Shown here: positions 1-6,170 of the stretch, in pieces
Layout: every line of letters begins with the position of its first letter
Position numbering within the stretch: the stretch's first letter is position 1
Source of the DNA: Chitinophagaceae bacterium
GTDB lineage: Bacteria; Bacteroidota; Bacteroidia; Chitinophagales; Chitinophagaceae
Length of the DNA: 8,308 nucleotides
Assembly (NCBI GenBank): GCA_016741945.1
Contig: JACVCQ010000085.1
Location: 1-8,308, forward strand
Direction of reading: 5' to 3'
Notes under the pieces: model-generated
What the model was told of the DNA's origin: nothing
What the model saw: only the letters and a program-made list of their open reading frames with translations
Database searches by the model: none
Position numbers and translations under genes: made by a program

Positions 1-136
1 TGGTTTATTTATATTTCATTTTTACCCATGGGCTCCCCCCTTATTCTATACATGATACTTGCTTTTTGGATCAATATCAAAAATTATATTCTCGCAGGAA
101 GGAGAAATCCTTTGCGTAATTGGTGAGTGAGAAAAG
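1..136. other. Left-edge non-coding stretch
   Basis: No convincing coding region or RNA gene is visible here on either strand. The only structure seen is a small hairpin at 93-116 (CGCAGGA against TCCTTTGCG, with a two-base bulge and an eight-base loop). Whatever gene lies to the left is outside the window. Confidence 0.4.
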
Positions 137-283
137 ACACAAGAATGAAAGCACAGGATGCAAGAAAGCTACAGCTACAAGCTGCAAGCCACAAGCATCA
201 ATTGTTGGATTGTTCTTATAACTTGTGGCTTGCACCTAGTGACTTGCAGCTTTGTTGTACCTTGATTCTTTATTCTTTTTTCT
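137..283. repeat. Heptad-period inverted repeat downstream of kdsA
   Basis: This is a long imperfect inverted repeat immediately past the kdsA stop codon. The clearest arms are GCAAGCCACAAG (184-195) and its exact reverse complement CTTGTGGCTTGC (222-233); AAGCTGCAAG (179-188) also pairs with CTTGCAGCTT (243-252), so two alternative folds exist. The left arm reads as 7-base units with consensus AAGCNNC (172-199), and the right arm has opposite-oriented units (221-255). Weaker pairing extends outward to about 137 and 283. It may end kdsA transcription, but it is much larger than a simple terminator and shares its 7-base period with three other spacers in this window. It encodes an open frame on the plus strand that looks accidental. 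Confidence 0.75.
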
Positions 284-285
284 TA

Positions 286-1110
286 CTACACCACTGCTTT
301 TTTCAAACGAACAAGTTCCTGTAGTAATGGTTCTAAAAGATCGAGTCGTAACATATTGGCTCCATCACTTTTTGCAATGGCGGGATTGGGGTGTGTTTCT
401 ATGAAAAGTCCATTTGCGCCAGCGGCAATAGCTGCTTTTGCAATGGTACCGATCAATTGTGGATTACCTCCGGTAACACCGCTTGTTTGATTGGGTTGTT
501 GTAAAGAATGTGTGCAGTCCATGATCACCGGACAACCATGTTCTTGCATCCAAGGAATATTTCTGTAGTCTACCACTAGATCTTGATAACCAAAAGTAGT
601 TCCACGTTCAGTTAACATGATTTTATCATTGCCGGCAAGTTTGATTTTGTCTACTGCAAATTTCATAGATGGTCCACTGAGAAACTGCCCTTTCTTTACG
701 TTGACAATTTTTCCTGTGTCTGCAGCTGCCAGCAGTAAATCTGTTTGTCTACATAAGAAAGCGGGTATTTGGAGTATGTCAATAAAAGGAGCAGCCATGG
801 CAGCCTCATCATGTGCATGAATATCTGATGTGGTAGGTAATTGATAAGTTTCACCTACTTTTTTGATCAATGATAAACCATTGTCATCACCAATTCCTGT
901 AAATGAACTGGCACTGGTTCTGTTAGCTTTTCGGTAACTAGCTTTAAACACATAAGGAATCCCCAAATTTTTACAGATGCCCGAAACTTTTTCGCCTATT
1001 TCCATCACCAATTCTTCACTCTCTACCACACATGGACCTGCAATCAGAAAAAAATTATTGTTATCGTATTGCTGAGATTTAAAAAGTTCTGCGAGATAGC
1101 CTGGAATCAT
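286..1110 (-). CDS. kdsA: 3-deoxy-8-phosphooctulonate synthase (KDO-8-P synthase)
   Basis: This cytosolic enzyme condenses phosphoenolpyruvate with D-arabinose 5-phosphate to make KDO-8-phosphate, the precursor of the KDO sugar of the lipopolysaccharide inner core. The 274-residue protein has the usual length and a DAHP synthase/KdsA-type barrel. Visible motifs are AGPC at 24-27, KANRTS at 61-66, PAFLCRQTDLL at 116-126, ERGTTFGY at 168-175, DCTHS at 198-202 and IETHP at 237-241. Cys27 replaces the Asn found at this place in E. coli KdsA. Together with His201, Glu238 and Asp249 it matches the metal ligands of the metal-dependent class (Aquifex type), so a divalent-metal enzyme is inferred. The start is the ATG at 1110, with the family motif beginning about 20 residues in. 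No Shine-Dalgarno is seen. The gene stands alone, divergent from the dehydrogenase gene, with heptad repeats on both sides. Confidence 0.96.
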   Translation of the reverse strand: MIPGYLAELFKSQQYDNNNFFLIAGPCVVESEELVMEIGEKVSGICKNLGIPYVFKASYRKANRTSASSFTGIGDDNGLSLIKKVGETYQLPTTSDIHAHDEAAMAAPFIDILQIPAFLCRQTDLLLAAADTGKIVNVKKGQFLSGPSMKFAVDKIKLAGNDKIMLTERGTTFGYQDLVVDYRNIPWMQEHGCPVIMDCTHSLQQPNQTSGVTGGNPQLIGTIAKAAIAAGANGLFIETHPNPAIAKSDGANMLRLDLLEPLLQELVRLKKAVV

Positions 1111-1148
1111 AAGACGTTATTTGAATGGCGAAATTAGGGATTTATGGG

Positions 1149-1302
1149 TCATGGTTGATGGTCCATGGTCCATAGTCCATGGTGAAGCAAATAGGGTATA
1201 GCAAATGGTTCATGGCTTAGCAGTTATTAGTAGACTATGGACTATTACTGATTAACCATAAGCCATCTGCTATGAACCATCGTCTATAGACCATGGACTA
1301 TT
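1149..1302. repeat. Heptad-period inverted repeat in the kdsA/tdh divergent spacer
   Basis: The whole stretch can be read as 22 consecutive 7-base units without a break in phase. The left arm (1149-1183) holds five units close to CCATGGT. The right arm (1233-1302) holds units close to GACCATG or GACTATT, which is the reverse complement in the same phase. The middle units are more degenerate. Exact pairing arms include ATAGTCCATGG (1172-1182) with CCATGGACTAT (1291-1301), and ATAGCAAATGG (1198-1208) nearly matching CCATCTGCTAT (1263-1273). It fills most of the space between two divergent genes, so both promoters must lie inside it or at its edges. The first ATG of the downstream frame (1293) falls inside the repeat. 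Confidence 0.85.
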
Positions 1303-1343
1303 CCCCTTTTTTCTCTTTCTTTGTTCCTCTAAAAAACGATTGC

Positions 1344-2294
1344 ATGTCGCAACAAAAAGATAAAATTCTTGTGATAGGAGCTTCTGGTCAGATTGGGGTG
1401 GAATTAACCTTGGCTCTACGAAAAATATATGGAAATAATAATGTTATTGCTTCGGACCTGCGTGAACAGAATCCTTTGTTAGAAGGAACGGGTCCGTATG
1501 TGAGTATGGATGTGATGAATAAAGAGATGTTACATGTACAGGTAATCCGTCAAAATATTACTCAGATCTATTTATTAGCAGCTATACTTTCTGCAACGGG
1601 AGAAAAAAATCCAAATCTGGCATGGCACCTGAATATGCAGGGCTTGTTGAATGTGCTCGATATTGCGCGTGAAGAGAAACTCAGCAAAGTGTATTGGCCC
1701 AGTAGTATTGCAGTATTTGGACCTACTTCTCCCAAAAATAATTGTCCGCAACAAACTATTATAGAACCTACCACAGTGTATGGTATTAGTAAGAATGCTG
1801 GAGAGTTCTGGTGCAATTATTATTTTCAACGATATGGGGTAGATGTACGTAGTTTGAGATACCCGGGGTTGATTAGCTATAAATCTGCACCGGGTGGGGG
1901 CACTACAGATTATGCGGTGGAAATTTATCATGAAGCACTGGAACAAAAGAAATACCAATGCTTTTTAAAAGAAGATACTTATTTACCGATGATGTATATG
2001 CCTGATGCTATTAGGGCTACACTAGAGTTAATGGAAGCGCCGGCAGATAAAATATCTGTTAGGACTTCTTATAATTTATCCGGAATGAGTTTTTCACCAA
2101 AAGAAATTGGTGCCGCAATTATTCAGCATATACCTGAGTTTACAATGAGTTATGCGCCGGATTACAGACAACAAATTGCAGATAGTTGGCCTCAGAGTAT
2201 TGACGATAGTGTTGCTAGCCATGATTGGGGATGGAAACCTGAATTTAATTTGGCTAAAATGACTGAAGATATGCTGAAGAATCTAAAGAAATAA
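1344..2294 (+). CDS. L-threonine 3-dehydrogenase, SDR (epimerase-like) type
   Basis: The product is an NAD-dependent enzyme of the extended short-chain dehydrogenase family. It oxidises L-threonine to 2-amino-3-oxobutyrate, which a separate ligase can convert to glycine and acetyl-CoA. From the start chosen here it has 316 residues. It shows the Rossmann motif GASGQIG (12-18), an NAD-selecting Asp38 after the second strand, Ser120/Ser121 (SSIAVFG), and the catalytic pair Tyr146/Lys150 (YGISK). The stretches LRYPGLISYK and GGGTTDYAVE, and the C-terminal SIDDS and DWGWK, are typical of the threonine dehydrogenase subgroup rather than sugar epimerases. The frame is open from an ATG at 1293, but that ATG lies in the heptad repeat and adds 17 residues absent from the family, so the ATG at 1344 (MSQQKDKILVIG) is preferred. 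No kbl-type ligase gene is nearby. Confidence 0.92.
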   Translation: MSQQKDKILVIGASGQIGVELTLALRKIYGNNNVIASDLREQNPLLEGTGPYVSMDVMNKEMLHVQVIRQNITQIYLLAAILSATGEKNPNLAWHLNMQGLLNVLDIAREEKLSKVYWPSSIAVFGPTSPKNNCPQQTIIEPTTVYGISKNAGEFWCNYYFQRYGVDVRSLRYPGLISYKSAPGGGTTDYAVEIYHEALEQKKYQCFLKEDTYLPMMYMPDAIRATLELMEAPADKISVRTSYNLSGMSFSPKEIGAAIIQHIPEFTMSYAPDYRQQIADSWPQSIDDSVASHDWGWKPEFNLAKMTEDMLKNLKK

Positions 2295-2296
2295 CT

Positions 2297-2327
2297 GGTT
2301 TTTGAAGCAGCGAAAATAATTCAAACC
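2297..2327 (+). other. Small hairpin just after the dehydrogenase stop codon
   Basis: GGTTTTTGAA (2297-2306) pairs with TTCAAACC (2320-2327) through a two-base bulge, two bases past the stop codon. It has no U-rich tail, so it may simply protect the 3' end of the message; function is not shown. Confidence 0.3.
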
Positions 2328-2387
2328 GGATCATAGGATTAGTGGCAGTTAATTACTGTTCATTATTTACCGGGGGGTAAACAATAC

Positions 2388-2418
2388 AATAGCCGCAACT
2401 TTTTAGATTGCGGCTATT
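2388..2418. terminator. Bidirectional rho-independent-like terminator between convergent genes
   Basis: A perfect 11-base-pair stem is formed by AATAGCCGCAA (2388-2398) and TTGCGGCTATT (2408-2418) around a nine-base loop. It sits between the plus-strand dehydrogenase gene and the minus-strand outer-membrane protein gene, where one hairpin can serve both. The T-runs after the stem are short and mixed on both strands, so the downstream U-tract is weak. A second dyad, TTTACC-GGGG-GGTAAA (2366-2381), lies next to it. Confidence 0.75.
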
Positions 2419-2441
2419 CTTATCATGAGCTAATTGTTTTC

Positions 2442-3179
2442 CTAAAATCTGAAGCCAAGGTTTATACCCAATCCACGAATACCAGCCCATGGCCCATCTG
2501 ATTGAATGCTGGCACCTGTAGGTGTTACGGTTGCATTTTTAAATTTAAAGGGAGGGGCATCAATGCTATTTAATTCTTGTTGAAGTGCATCTCTTTCTTG
2601 TTGGGTTGCGAAAGTTTTTGCAACGGAAAGAGTGCCCTTGCTACTTCCGTAATGTCCGCCTATAATCCAAATATCTAATGTGAGTACTTTGAAAATTCTA
2701 TGTTGTGTACCGAACATGATACCACCACTGGTAGAAGTTATTTTACCAGTCATAGGTGCTTCTGTAGTAGTATTACCTGCACCGCTATTATAGGTGTATT
2801 TGATAGGTGCGGTAATATCAAAAGAGGCAAAACGCATATAAGGAGCTACATAAAATCCTCTTAAGTTACCTTTTCCTAAATAAATTCTTACTTCCGGAGT
2901 AAAAGCTGTGTTACCCATCTTGAACTCATTAAAATTAAAATCCGTACCATCCAGTAAATTTTCAATAGTGCTTTTGAAAGGGATTGTACTTTTTGCCATT
3001 GTTCTGAAACCTAATGAAGCAGATACACGGCCAGTTAATTTACGTTCATATGTGATATGAAAATTCTTTGCTACTAAAGAACTCATATTGAGTTTAAAAA
3101 TGTTTTTTCCGCTGAGAATAGGAACTTGTGCTTGACTCAAAAAAGGTAAGCACAATAAGAGGAGAAGTAATTTTTTCAT
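2442..3179 (-). CDS. Outer-membrane beta-barrel protein, DUF3575-like
   Basis: This is a secreted outer-membrane protein of unknown role. The 245-residue product starts with a signal peptide (MKKLLLLLLCLPFLSQA, cleavage probably after Ala17). It then has alternating amphipathic strands and ends in an aromatic-rich strand closing with Phe (GINLGFRF), as expected for BAM-inserted barrels. The segment around 28-47 (FKLNMSSLVAKNFHITYERK) resembles the start of DUF3575 / Bacteroidota small barrel proteins. A charged, probably helical insert at about 188-206, followed by a Thr-rich stretch to about 225, would be an extracellular loop. No catalytic motif is seen. It follows the Rrf2 gene by only 26 bases on the same strand, so co-transcription is likely. 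The family call is by pattern memory and is less certain than the barrel and signal-peptide call. Confidence 0.8.
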   Translation of the reverse strand: MKKLLLLLLCLPFLSQAQVPILSGKNIFKLNMSSLVAKNFHITYERKLTGRVSASLGFRTMAKSTIPFKSTIENLLDGTDFNFNEFKMGNTAFTPEVRIYLGKGNLRGFYVAPYMRFASFDITAPIKYTYNSGAGNTTTEAPMTGKITSTSGGIMFGTQHRIFKVLTLDIWIIGGHYGSSKGTLSVAKTFATQQERDALQQELNSIDAPPFKFKNATVTPTGASIQSDGPWAGIRGLGINLGFRF

Positions 3180-3205
3180 ATCAGTGTTGTTTTGGGTTTT
3201 GATGA

Positions 3206-3613
3206 TTATACCGCCAGATCGGCAACGGTTTTATTTTCGAGTACTTTTAAAGTGTTATCACGAACTTCAATCATTACTTTATTTAGTCCACATTTTTTTT
3301 CATTGCAATCGTGGCATTTTTCATAGAAATTGAGGCTTACACAAGGTAATAAAGCAATTGGGCCTTCGATTAAACGCATTATTGTAGCCAGAGGTATTTT
3401 GTTCGGCTCTATATTAAAAAAATACCCGCCGCCTTTACCTTTCTTGCTATCCAATAGTCCGGCTTTTTTCAGCTCTAATAAAATGTTTTCAAGAAATTTT
3501 AATGGGATCTTCTTTTTATTGGCAATTTCAGCAATTAGAATCGGACCTTCTTTTTTGCGTTCTGCCATAAAGGTAAGGGCTTTAAATGCATATTGTGTTT
3601 TTTTAGATAACAT
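3206..3613 (-). CDS. Rrf2 family transcriptional regulator with a four-cysteine motif
   Basis: This is a small winged-helix DNA-binding regulator of the Rrf2 family (IscR, NsrR, CymR relatives). The 135-residue length is typical. The N-terminal half carries the family pattern: MLSKKTQYAFKAL at 1-13, recognition-helix region around IPLKFLENILLELKKAGLL at 36-54, and a wing with KGKGGGYFF at 58-66. The effector half has Cys91, Cys100, Cys103 and Cys108 (spacing C-x8-C-x2-C-x4-C), followed by a dimerisation helix. Cysteines in this place bind an iron-sulfur cluster in IscR and NsrR, so redox or iron-sulfur sensing is plausible, but the spacing is not the IscR one. No iron-sulfur assembly genes are nearby. 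A dyad lies just upstream of the start, suggesting autoregulation. The outer-membrane barrel gene directly downstream is its most likely co-transcribed partner. Confidence 0.92.
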   Translation of the reverse strand: MLSKKTQYAFKALTFMAERKKEGPILIAEIANKKKIPLKFLENILLELKKAGLLDSKKGKGGGYFFNIEPNKIPLATIMRLIEGPIALLPCVSLNFYEKCHDCNEKKCGLNKVMIEVRDNTLKVLENKTVADLAV

Positions 3614-3615
3614 AT

Positions 3616-3648
3616 GGTATCATTTTAAAGGGATCCTATCCTTGATAC
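3616..3648 (-). promoter_or_regulatory. Candidate operator dyad upstream of the Rrf2 gene
   Basis: Two nested dyads lie 3 to 35 bases before the ATG at 3613. The outer arms are GTATCA (3617-3622) and TGATAC (3643-3648). The inner part (about 3627-3642) has AAGGGAT facing ATCCTT around a GGATCC centre. Rrf2 proteins are dimers that commonly bind such symmetric sites and repress their own genes. A near-match to a Bacteroidota -7 box (TATATTTTG on the minus strand, one base too long in the spacer) abuts its upstream side. That this is the operator is inference from position and symmetry. Confidence 0.45.
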
Positions 3649-3701
3649 AAAATATAAAAAAAACAGTAGAATATAATTTTAAATACACTGAATCCACCCA
3701 A

Positions 3702-4418
3702 TTAAAGCCCTAGTACATCTTTCATACTCCAAATACCTTTATTCGTGCTGGCATATTCTGCAGCAAGTACGGCTCCTCCGGCAAATCCAGCTCGGTTATG
3801 TGCAGTATGAATAATTTCAATATCATCAATGGGAGAACTGTATTTTACTTTATGTGTGCCCGGTGCAGGGTCTATTCGTTCGGAGATAATGGATAAAACC
3901 GATGGATCAGTAGAAAATTCATTGACCCATTTTTTCTTTTGTGGCATGGTTTCCAATATTTGCTCTGCCAATGTAATCGCTGTACCACTGGGGGCATCTT
4001 TTTTTTGTGTATGATGAATTTCTTCCATCAACACATTATAATCGGGATGTTGACTCATCAGTTTCGCCAATTGTTTATTGACTTCAAAAAATAAATTCAC
4101 CCCTAATCCTGAATTTCTGGCATTTATAAGTGTGCCGTTATGGGTTTCACAGTATTGTTTGGCTTCTTCATAGCGCTCCAGCCATCCGGTTGAACCACAT
4201 ACAACGGGAATGCCTAGTTGGAGACATTTCATGACGTTGTCAAAAGCACTATGTGGGCCTGTAAATTCAATGGCTACATCTGCTTGTAAAACATTTGTTG
4301 CATTCAGTTCATCTGCATTATTAATATCAATCTTTAAGCAAATGGTATGACCTTTCTTCACTGCAATTTCTTCAATGGCTTTACCCATTTTTCCATATCC
4401 AACTAGAATAATGTTCAT
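3702..4418 (-). CDS. dapB: 4-hydroxy-tetrahydrodipicolinate reductase
   Basis: This cytosolic enzyme reduces 4-hydroxy-tetrahydrodipicolinate with NAD(P)H in the diaminopimelate pathway, supplying meso-DAP for peptidoglycan and lysine. The 238-residue protein has an N-terminal Rossmann motif (GYGKMG, 7-12), EFTGP at 51-55, CGSTGW at 74-79, and the DapB signature EIHHTQKKDAPSGTA at 133-147. In that signature His135 and Lys139 match the E. coli catalytic His159 and Lys163. The C-terminal HNRAGFAGGA (207-216) is also conserved. It is shorter than E. coli DapB (273), as is usual for Bacteroidota forms. The start ATG at 4418 begins directly with the Rossmann strand. It lies 67 bases after the DUF5683 gene and has its own candidate promoter in that gap. 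Confidence 0.96.
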   Translation of the reverse strand: MNIILVGYGKMGKAIEEIAVKKGHTICLKIDINNADELNATNVLQADVAIEFTGPHSAFDNVMKCLQLGIPVVCGSTGWLERYEEAKQYCETHNGTLINARNSGLGVNLFFEVNKQLAKLMSQHPDYNVLMEEIHHTQKKDAPSGTAITLAEQILETMPQKKKWVNEFSTDPSVLSIISERIDPAPGTHKVKYSSPIDDIEIIHTAHNRAGFAGGAVLAAEYASTNKGIWSMKDVLGL

Positions 4419-4434
4419 GATCTCTGCTTTTGCA

Positions 4435-4466
4435 GCAAACTTATTTGTAAATCGGCAAGAAACAAA
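4435..4466 (-). promoter_or_regulatory. Candidate Bacteroidota-type promoter for dapB
   Basis: On the minus strand a TTTG box (4463-4466) is followed after exactly 19 bases by TAAGTTTGC (4435-4443), a full match to the TAnnTTTG -7 element recognised by the Bacteroidota primary sigma factor. The -7 box ends 16 bases before the dapB ATG, so the leader would be only about 10 bases. A short CTGC-TTTT-GCAG hairpin (4424-4435) overlaps the predicted start-site region. Evidence is pattern match and position only. Confidence 0.55.
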
Positions 4467-4485
4467 TTTTTATAAGGCTTGATCC

Positions 4486-5151
4486 TTAACGTGCTTGCTT
4501 GGGCTTTTTATCGGGATTTTTCAGACTCATTACCAACCCAAATCCGGGTGTTCTTGTTTGTGGGTTAAAAGTTGGACTGATTTGCATGGTCAGATCATCA
4601 CTCACATCGAATTCTTTCAGATGAGCGAATACCGTTGCATCGGCTACTTGGAGTCCCCATGCTAATATGAACCAAAGAATGGAATAATCTCTGTCTCGCC
4701 GAAAAGTGTTTCGATAACTCTGTACAGAAGAAATACTCAATCCACGCAATTGTGGATCAATTAACCGGTAGTCAGTACTATCATTATTCGGGGGTGGTAG
4801 CTGTGCTTTGAACAAAGCTTCATAAGCAAACTTTGTTTTTTTGTACATGCTGTTGTTGTACACATACGCTACAGTAGGGATGGCTAGAATGCCATATACA
4901 ACGGGTATTTTCCAGTACTGCTTATTGTATGCTTGTCCCCAACCCGGTATTAACCATGAACGTCTGGTAGCTATTTTAGGGATATGTTTTTTTGCAGTAG
5001 CAATTTTTTGCGTACTGTCTTTAAAAGCCATAGTAGTATCTCGGCCAATGAGTGAGGTAGCAGCTATCTGCTCTTTATCAGACTGTGCTAAAAGAGTAGT
5101 TATAGTACAACAAATCAAAAATAATGGTATGAATAAACGAAATACACTCAT
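4486..5151 (-). CDS. DUF5683 domain membrane protein
   Basis: The function is unknown. The 221-residue product begins with a hydrophobic signal-like segment (about 4-22, ending TTLLAQS), then a polar linker. The DUF5683 core follows, with its hallmark RRSWLIPGWGQAYNKQYWK at 63-81, which leads into a hydrophobic segment at about 82-98. A second hydrophobic segment at about 156-176 ends in DATVFAHL (171-178), followed by FDVSDDL and a polar tail. It starts seven bases after the parB stop codon, so translation is probably coupled to parB. The parA-parB-DUF5683-dapB order recurs in Bacteroidota, which suggests an envelope or cell-cycle role, but no biochemical role can be read from the sequence. 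The N-terminus may be either a cleaved signal peptide or an anchor. Confidence 0.85.
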   Translation of the reverse strand: MSVFRLFIPLFLICCTITTLLAQSDKEQIAATSLIGRDTTMAFKDSTQKIATAKKHIPKIATRRSWLIPGWGQAYNKQYWKIPVVYGILAIPTVAYVYNNSMYKKTKFAYEALFKAQLPPPNNDSTDYRLIDPQLRGLSISSVQSYRNTFRRDRDYSILWFILAWGLQVADATVFAHLKEFDVSDDLTMQISPTFNPQTRTPGFGLVMSLKNPDKKPKQAR

Positions 5152-5158
5152 GTATTGA

Positions 5159-6097
5159 TTAGCTCACCGTTACATTCATGGCTTCGAGAATTTTATTCAG
5201 TTCTTCCAGTGAAAAATACTCGATGGTGATACTGCCATAACCCTTTTTATTATGAACCATTTTCACTTTTGTAGCGAAATGTGATGCTAAGTTATCTTCA
5301 ATCTTTTTGTAAGCCGGTGGTAGATCTGTTTTTGCAGAAGTTTTAACAGTATCTACTTTTTCTACCTGATACATTTTCCGAACCAATTCTTCTGTTTGCC
5401 GAACACTCAAACCTTTCTGTTGGATTTCTTTATAAACAAAAAGCTGTTTATCAATAGTGTCAATATTAATCAAGGCCCTAGCATGTCCCATACTAAGCTG
5501 TCCGTTACGCACAGCTAACTGAATATCAGGAGGTAGTTTTAATAAACGAATATAATTGGTAACTGTACTTCTTTCTTTTCCCATTCTTTCTGCCACCTGT
5601 TCCTGCGTATAACTTAACTCATCCATCATTCGCTTATAACTCAATGCAATTTCAACAGCATTGAGATTTTCACGTTGTAAGTTTTCCAACAGCGCCAATT
5701 CCAATAGCTGCTGATCGTTGGCTTGACGGATATACACGGGTACATCTTTAAGTCCGGCAATTTTTGCAGCACGAAAACGTCGTTCACCGGCAATCAATTG
5801 GTATTTATTACCTGCTAACTTTGATACAGTTAATGGTTGAATGATATCATGGATTTTGAGTGATTCAGCCAGTTCATTCAGAGCCTGTTCATCAAAATCT
5901 CGTCTGGGCTGTTTTGGATTGATTTGAATATCACTCAATGCAATCCTGTTAATTGTTGTTACCTGTTCTACCACATCGGTTTTCAAAGCGCCACTAGTAG
6001 TCTTGAGATCCGCATCAATATTCTGCAACAAAGAGCGAAGCCCTTTGCCGATTAATTCTTTATTTTGTTTCGGGTTGGTCATGGTAATTGTTTTCAT
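5159..6097 (-). CDS. parB: Chromosome partitioning protein ParB (Spo0J/Noc-type)
   Basis: This is a centromere-binding protein and CTP-dependent DNA clamp that loads at parS sites near the origin and is moved by ParA. The 312-residue protein shows the expected order. An N-terminal tail (GKGLRSLL, 17-24) likely contacts ParA. The ParB/Srx nucleotide-binding domain follows, with IQPLTV (86-91), GERRFRA (104-110) and ENLQRENL (138-145). A helix-turn-helix lies at about 164-186 (TQEQVAERMGKERSTVTNYI), then MGHARALI (203-210), and a C-terminal dimerisation domain from about 262. The start is uncertain: the ATG at 6097 gives MKTITMTNPK, while the next ATG at 6082 gives MTNPKQNKEL, closer to typical family starts. 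Neither has a Shine-Dalgarno. It follows parA after a 71-base gap filled by a heptad repeat. No canonical parS was found in the window. Confidence 0.96.
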   Translation of the reverse strand: MKTITMTNPKQNKELIGKGLRSLLQNIDADLKTTSGALKTDVVEQVTTINRIALSDIQINPKQPRRDFDEQALNELAESLKIHDIIQPLTVSKLAGNKYQLIAGERRFRAAKIAGLKDVPVYIRQANDQQLLELALLENLQRENLNAVEIALSYKRMMDELSYTQEQVAERMGKERSTVTNYIRLLKLPPDIQLAVRNGQLSMGHARALINIDTIDKQLFVYKEIQQKGLSVRQTEELVRKMYQVEKVDTVKTSAKTDLPPAYKKIEDNLASHFATKVKMVHNKKGYGSITIEYFSLEELNKILEAMNVTVS

Positions 6098-6108
6098 TTT
6101 TTGCTAGT

Positions 6109-6170
6109 TGCATATAGTTCATAGCGAATAGTTTTATTAAGGATAAGCCATTAGCTATAACTTATACGCT
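6109..6170. repeat. Heptad-period inverted repeat between parA and parB
   Basis: The parA-parB gap reads as 7-base units. The left arm has TGCATAT and AGTTCAT then AGCGAAT (6109-6129). The right arm has ATAAGCC and ATTAGCT then two further units (6143-6170), which are the reverse complement of an AGYNNAT consensus. The arms can fold: GTTCATAGCGAA (6117-6128) pairs imperfectly with TTAGCTATAAC (6151-6161). The right arm overlaps the parA stop codon (6169-6171), and the left arm ends 11 bases before the parB ATG. A hairpin here could affect parB translation or the parA:parB ratio, but that is not shown. Confidence 0.7.

Noticed and set aside
137..283. CRISPR array or tRNA-like structure in the left repeat
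   Set aside because: The units are degenerate 7-mers without constant-length spacers, and no cloverleaf or T-loop signature is present.
127..324. 65-residue plus-strand open frame at the left end
   Set aside because: It starts with GTG, is translated from the inverted repeat, and runs into the kdsA 3' end on the opposite strand. No protein-like features.
1575..1958. 127-residue minus-strand frame inside the threonine dehydrogenase gene
   Set aside because: It is antisense to a strongly conserved catalytic region and its composition is not protein-like; it is a shadow of the real gene.
3330..3713. 127-residue plus-strand frame over the Rrf2 gene
   Set aside because: It is antisense to a clear Rrf2 protein and shows no family motifs.
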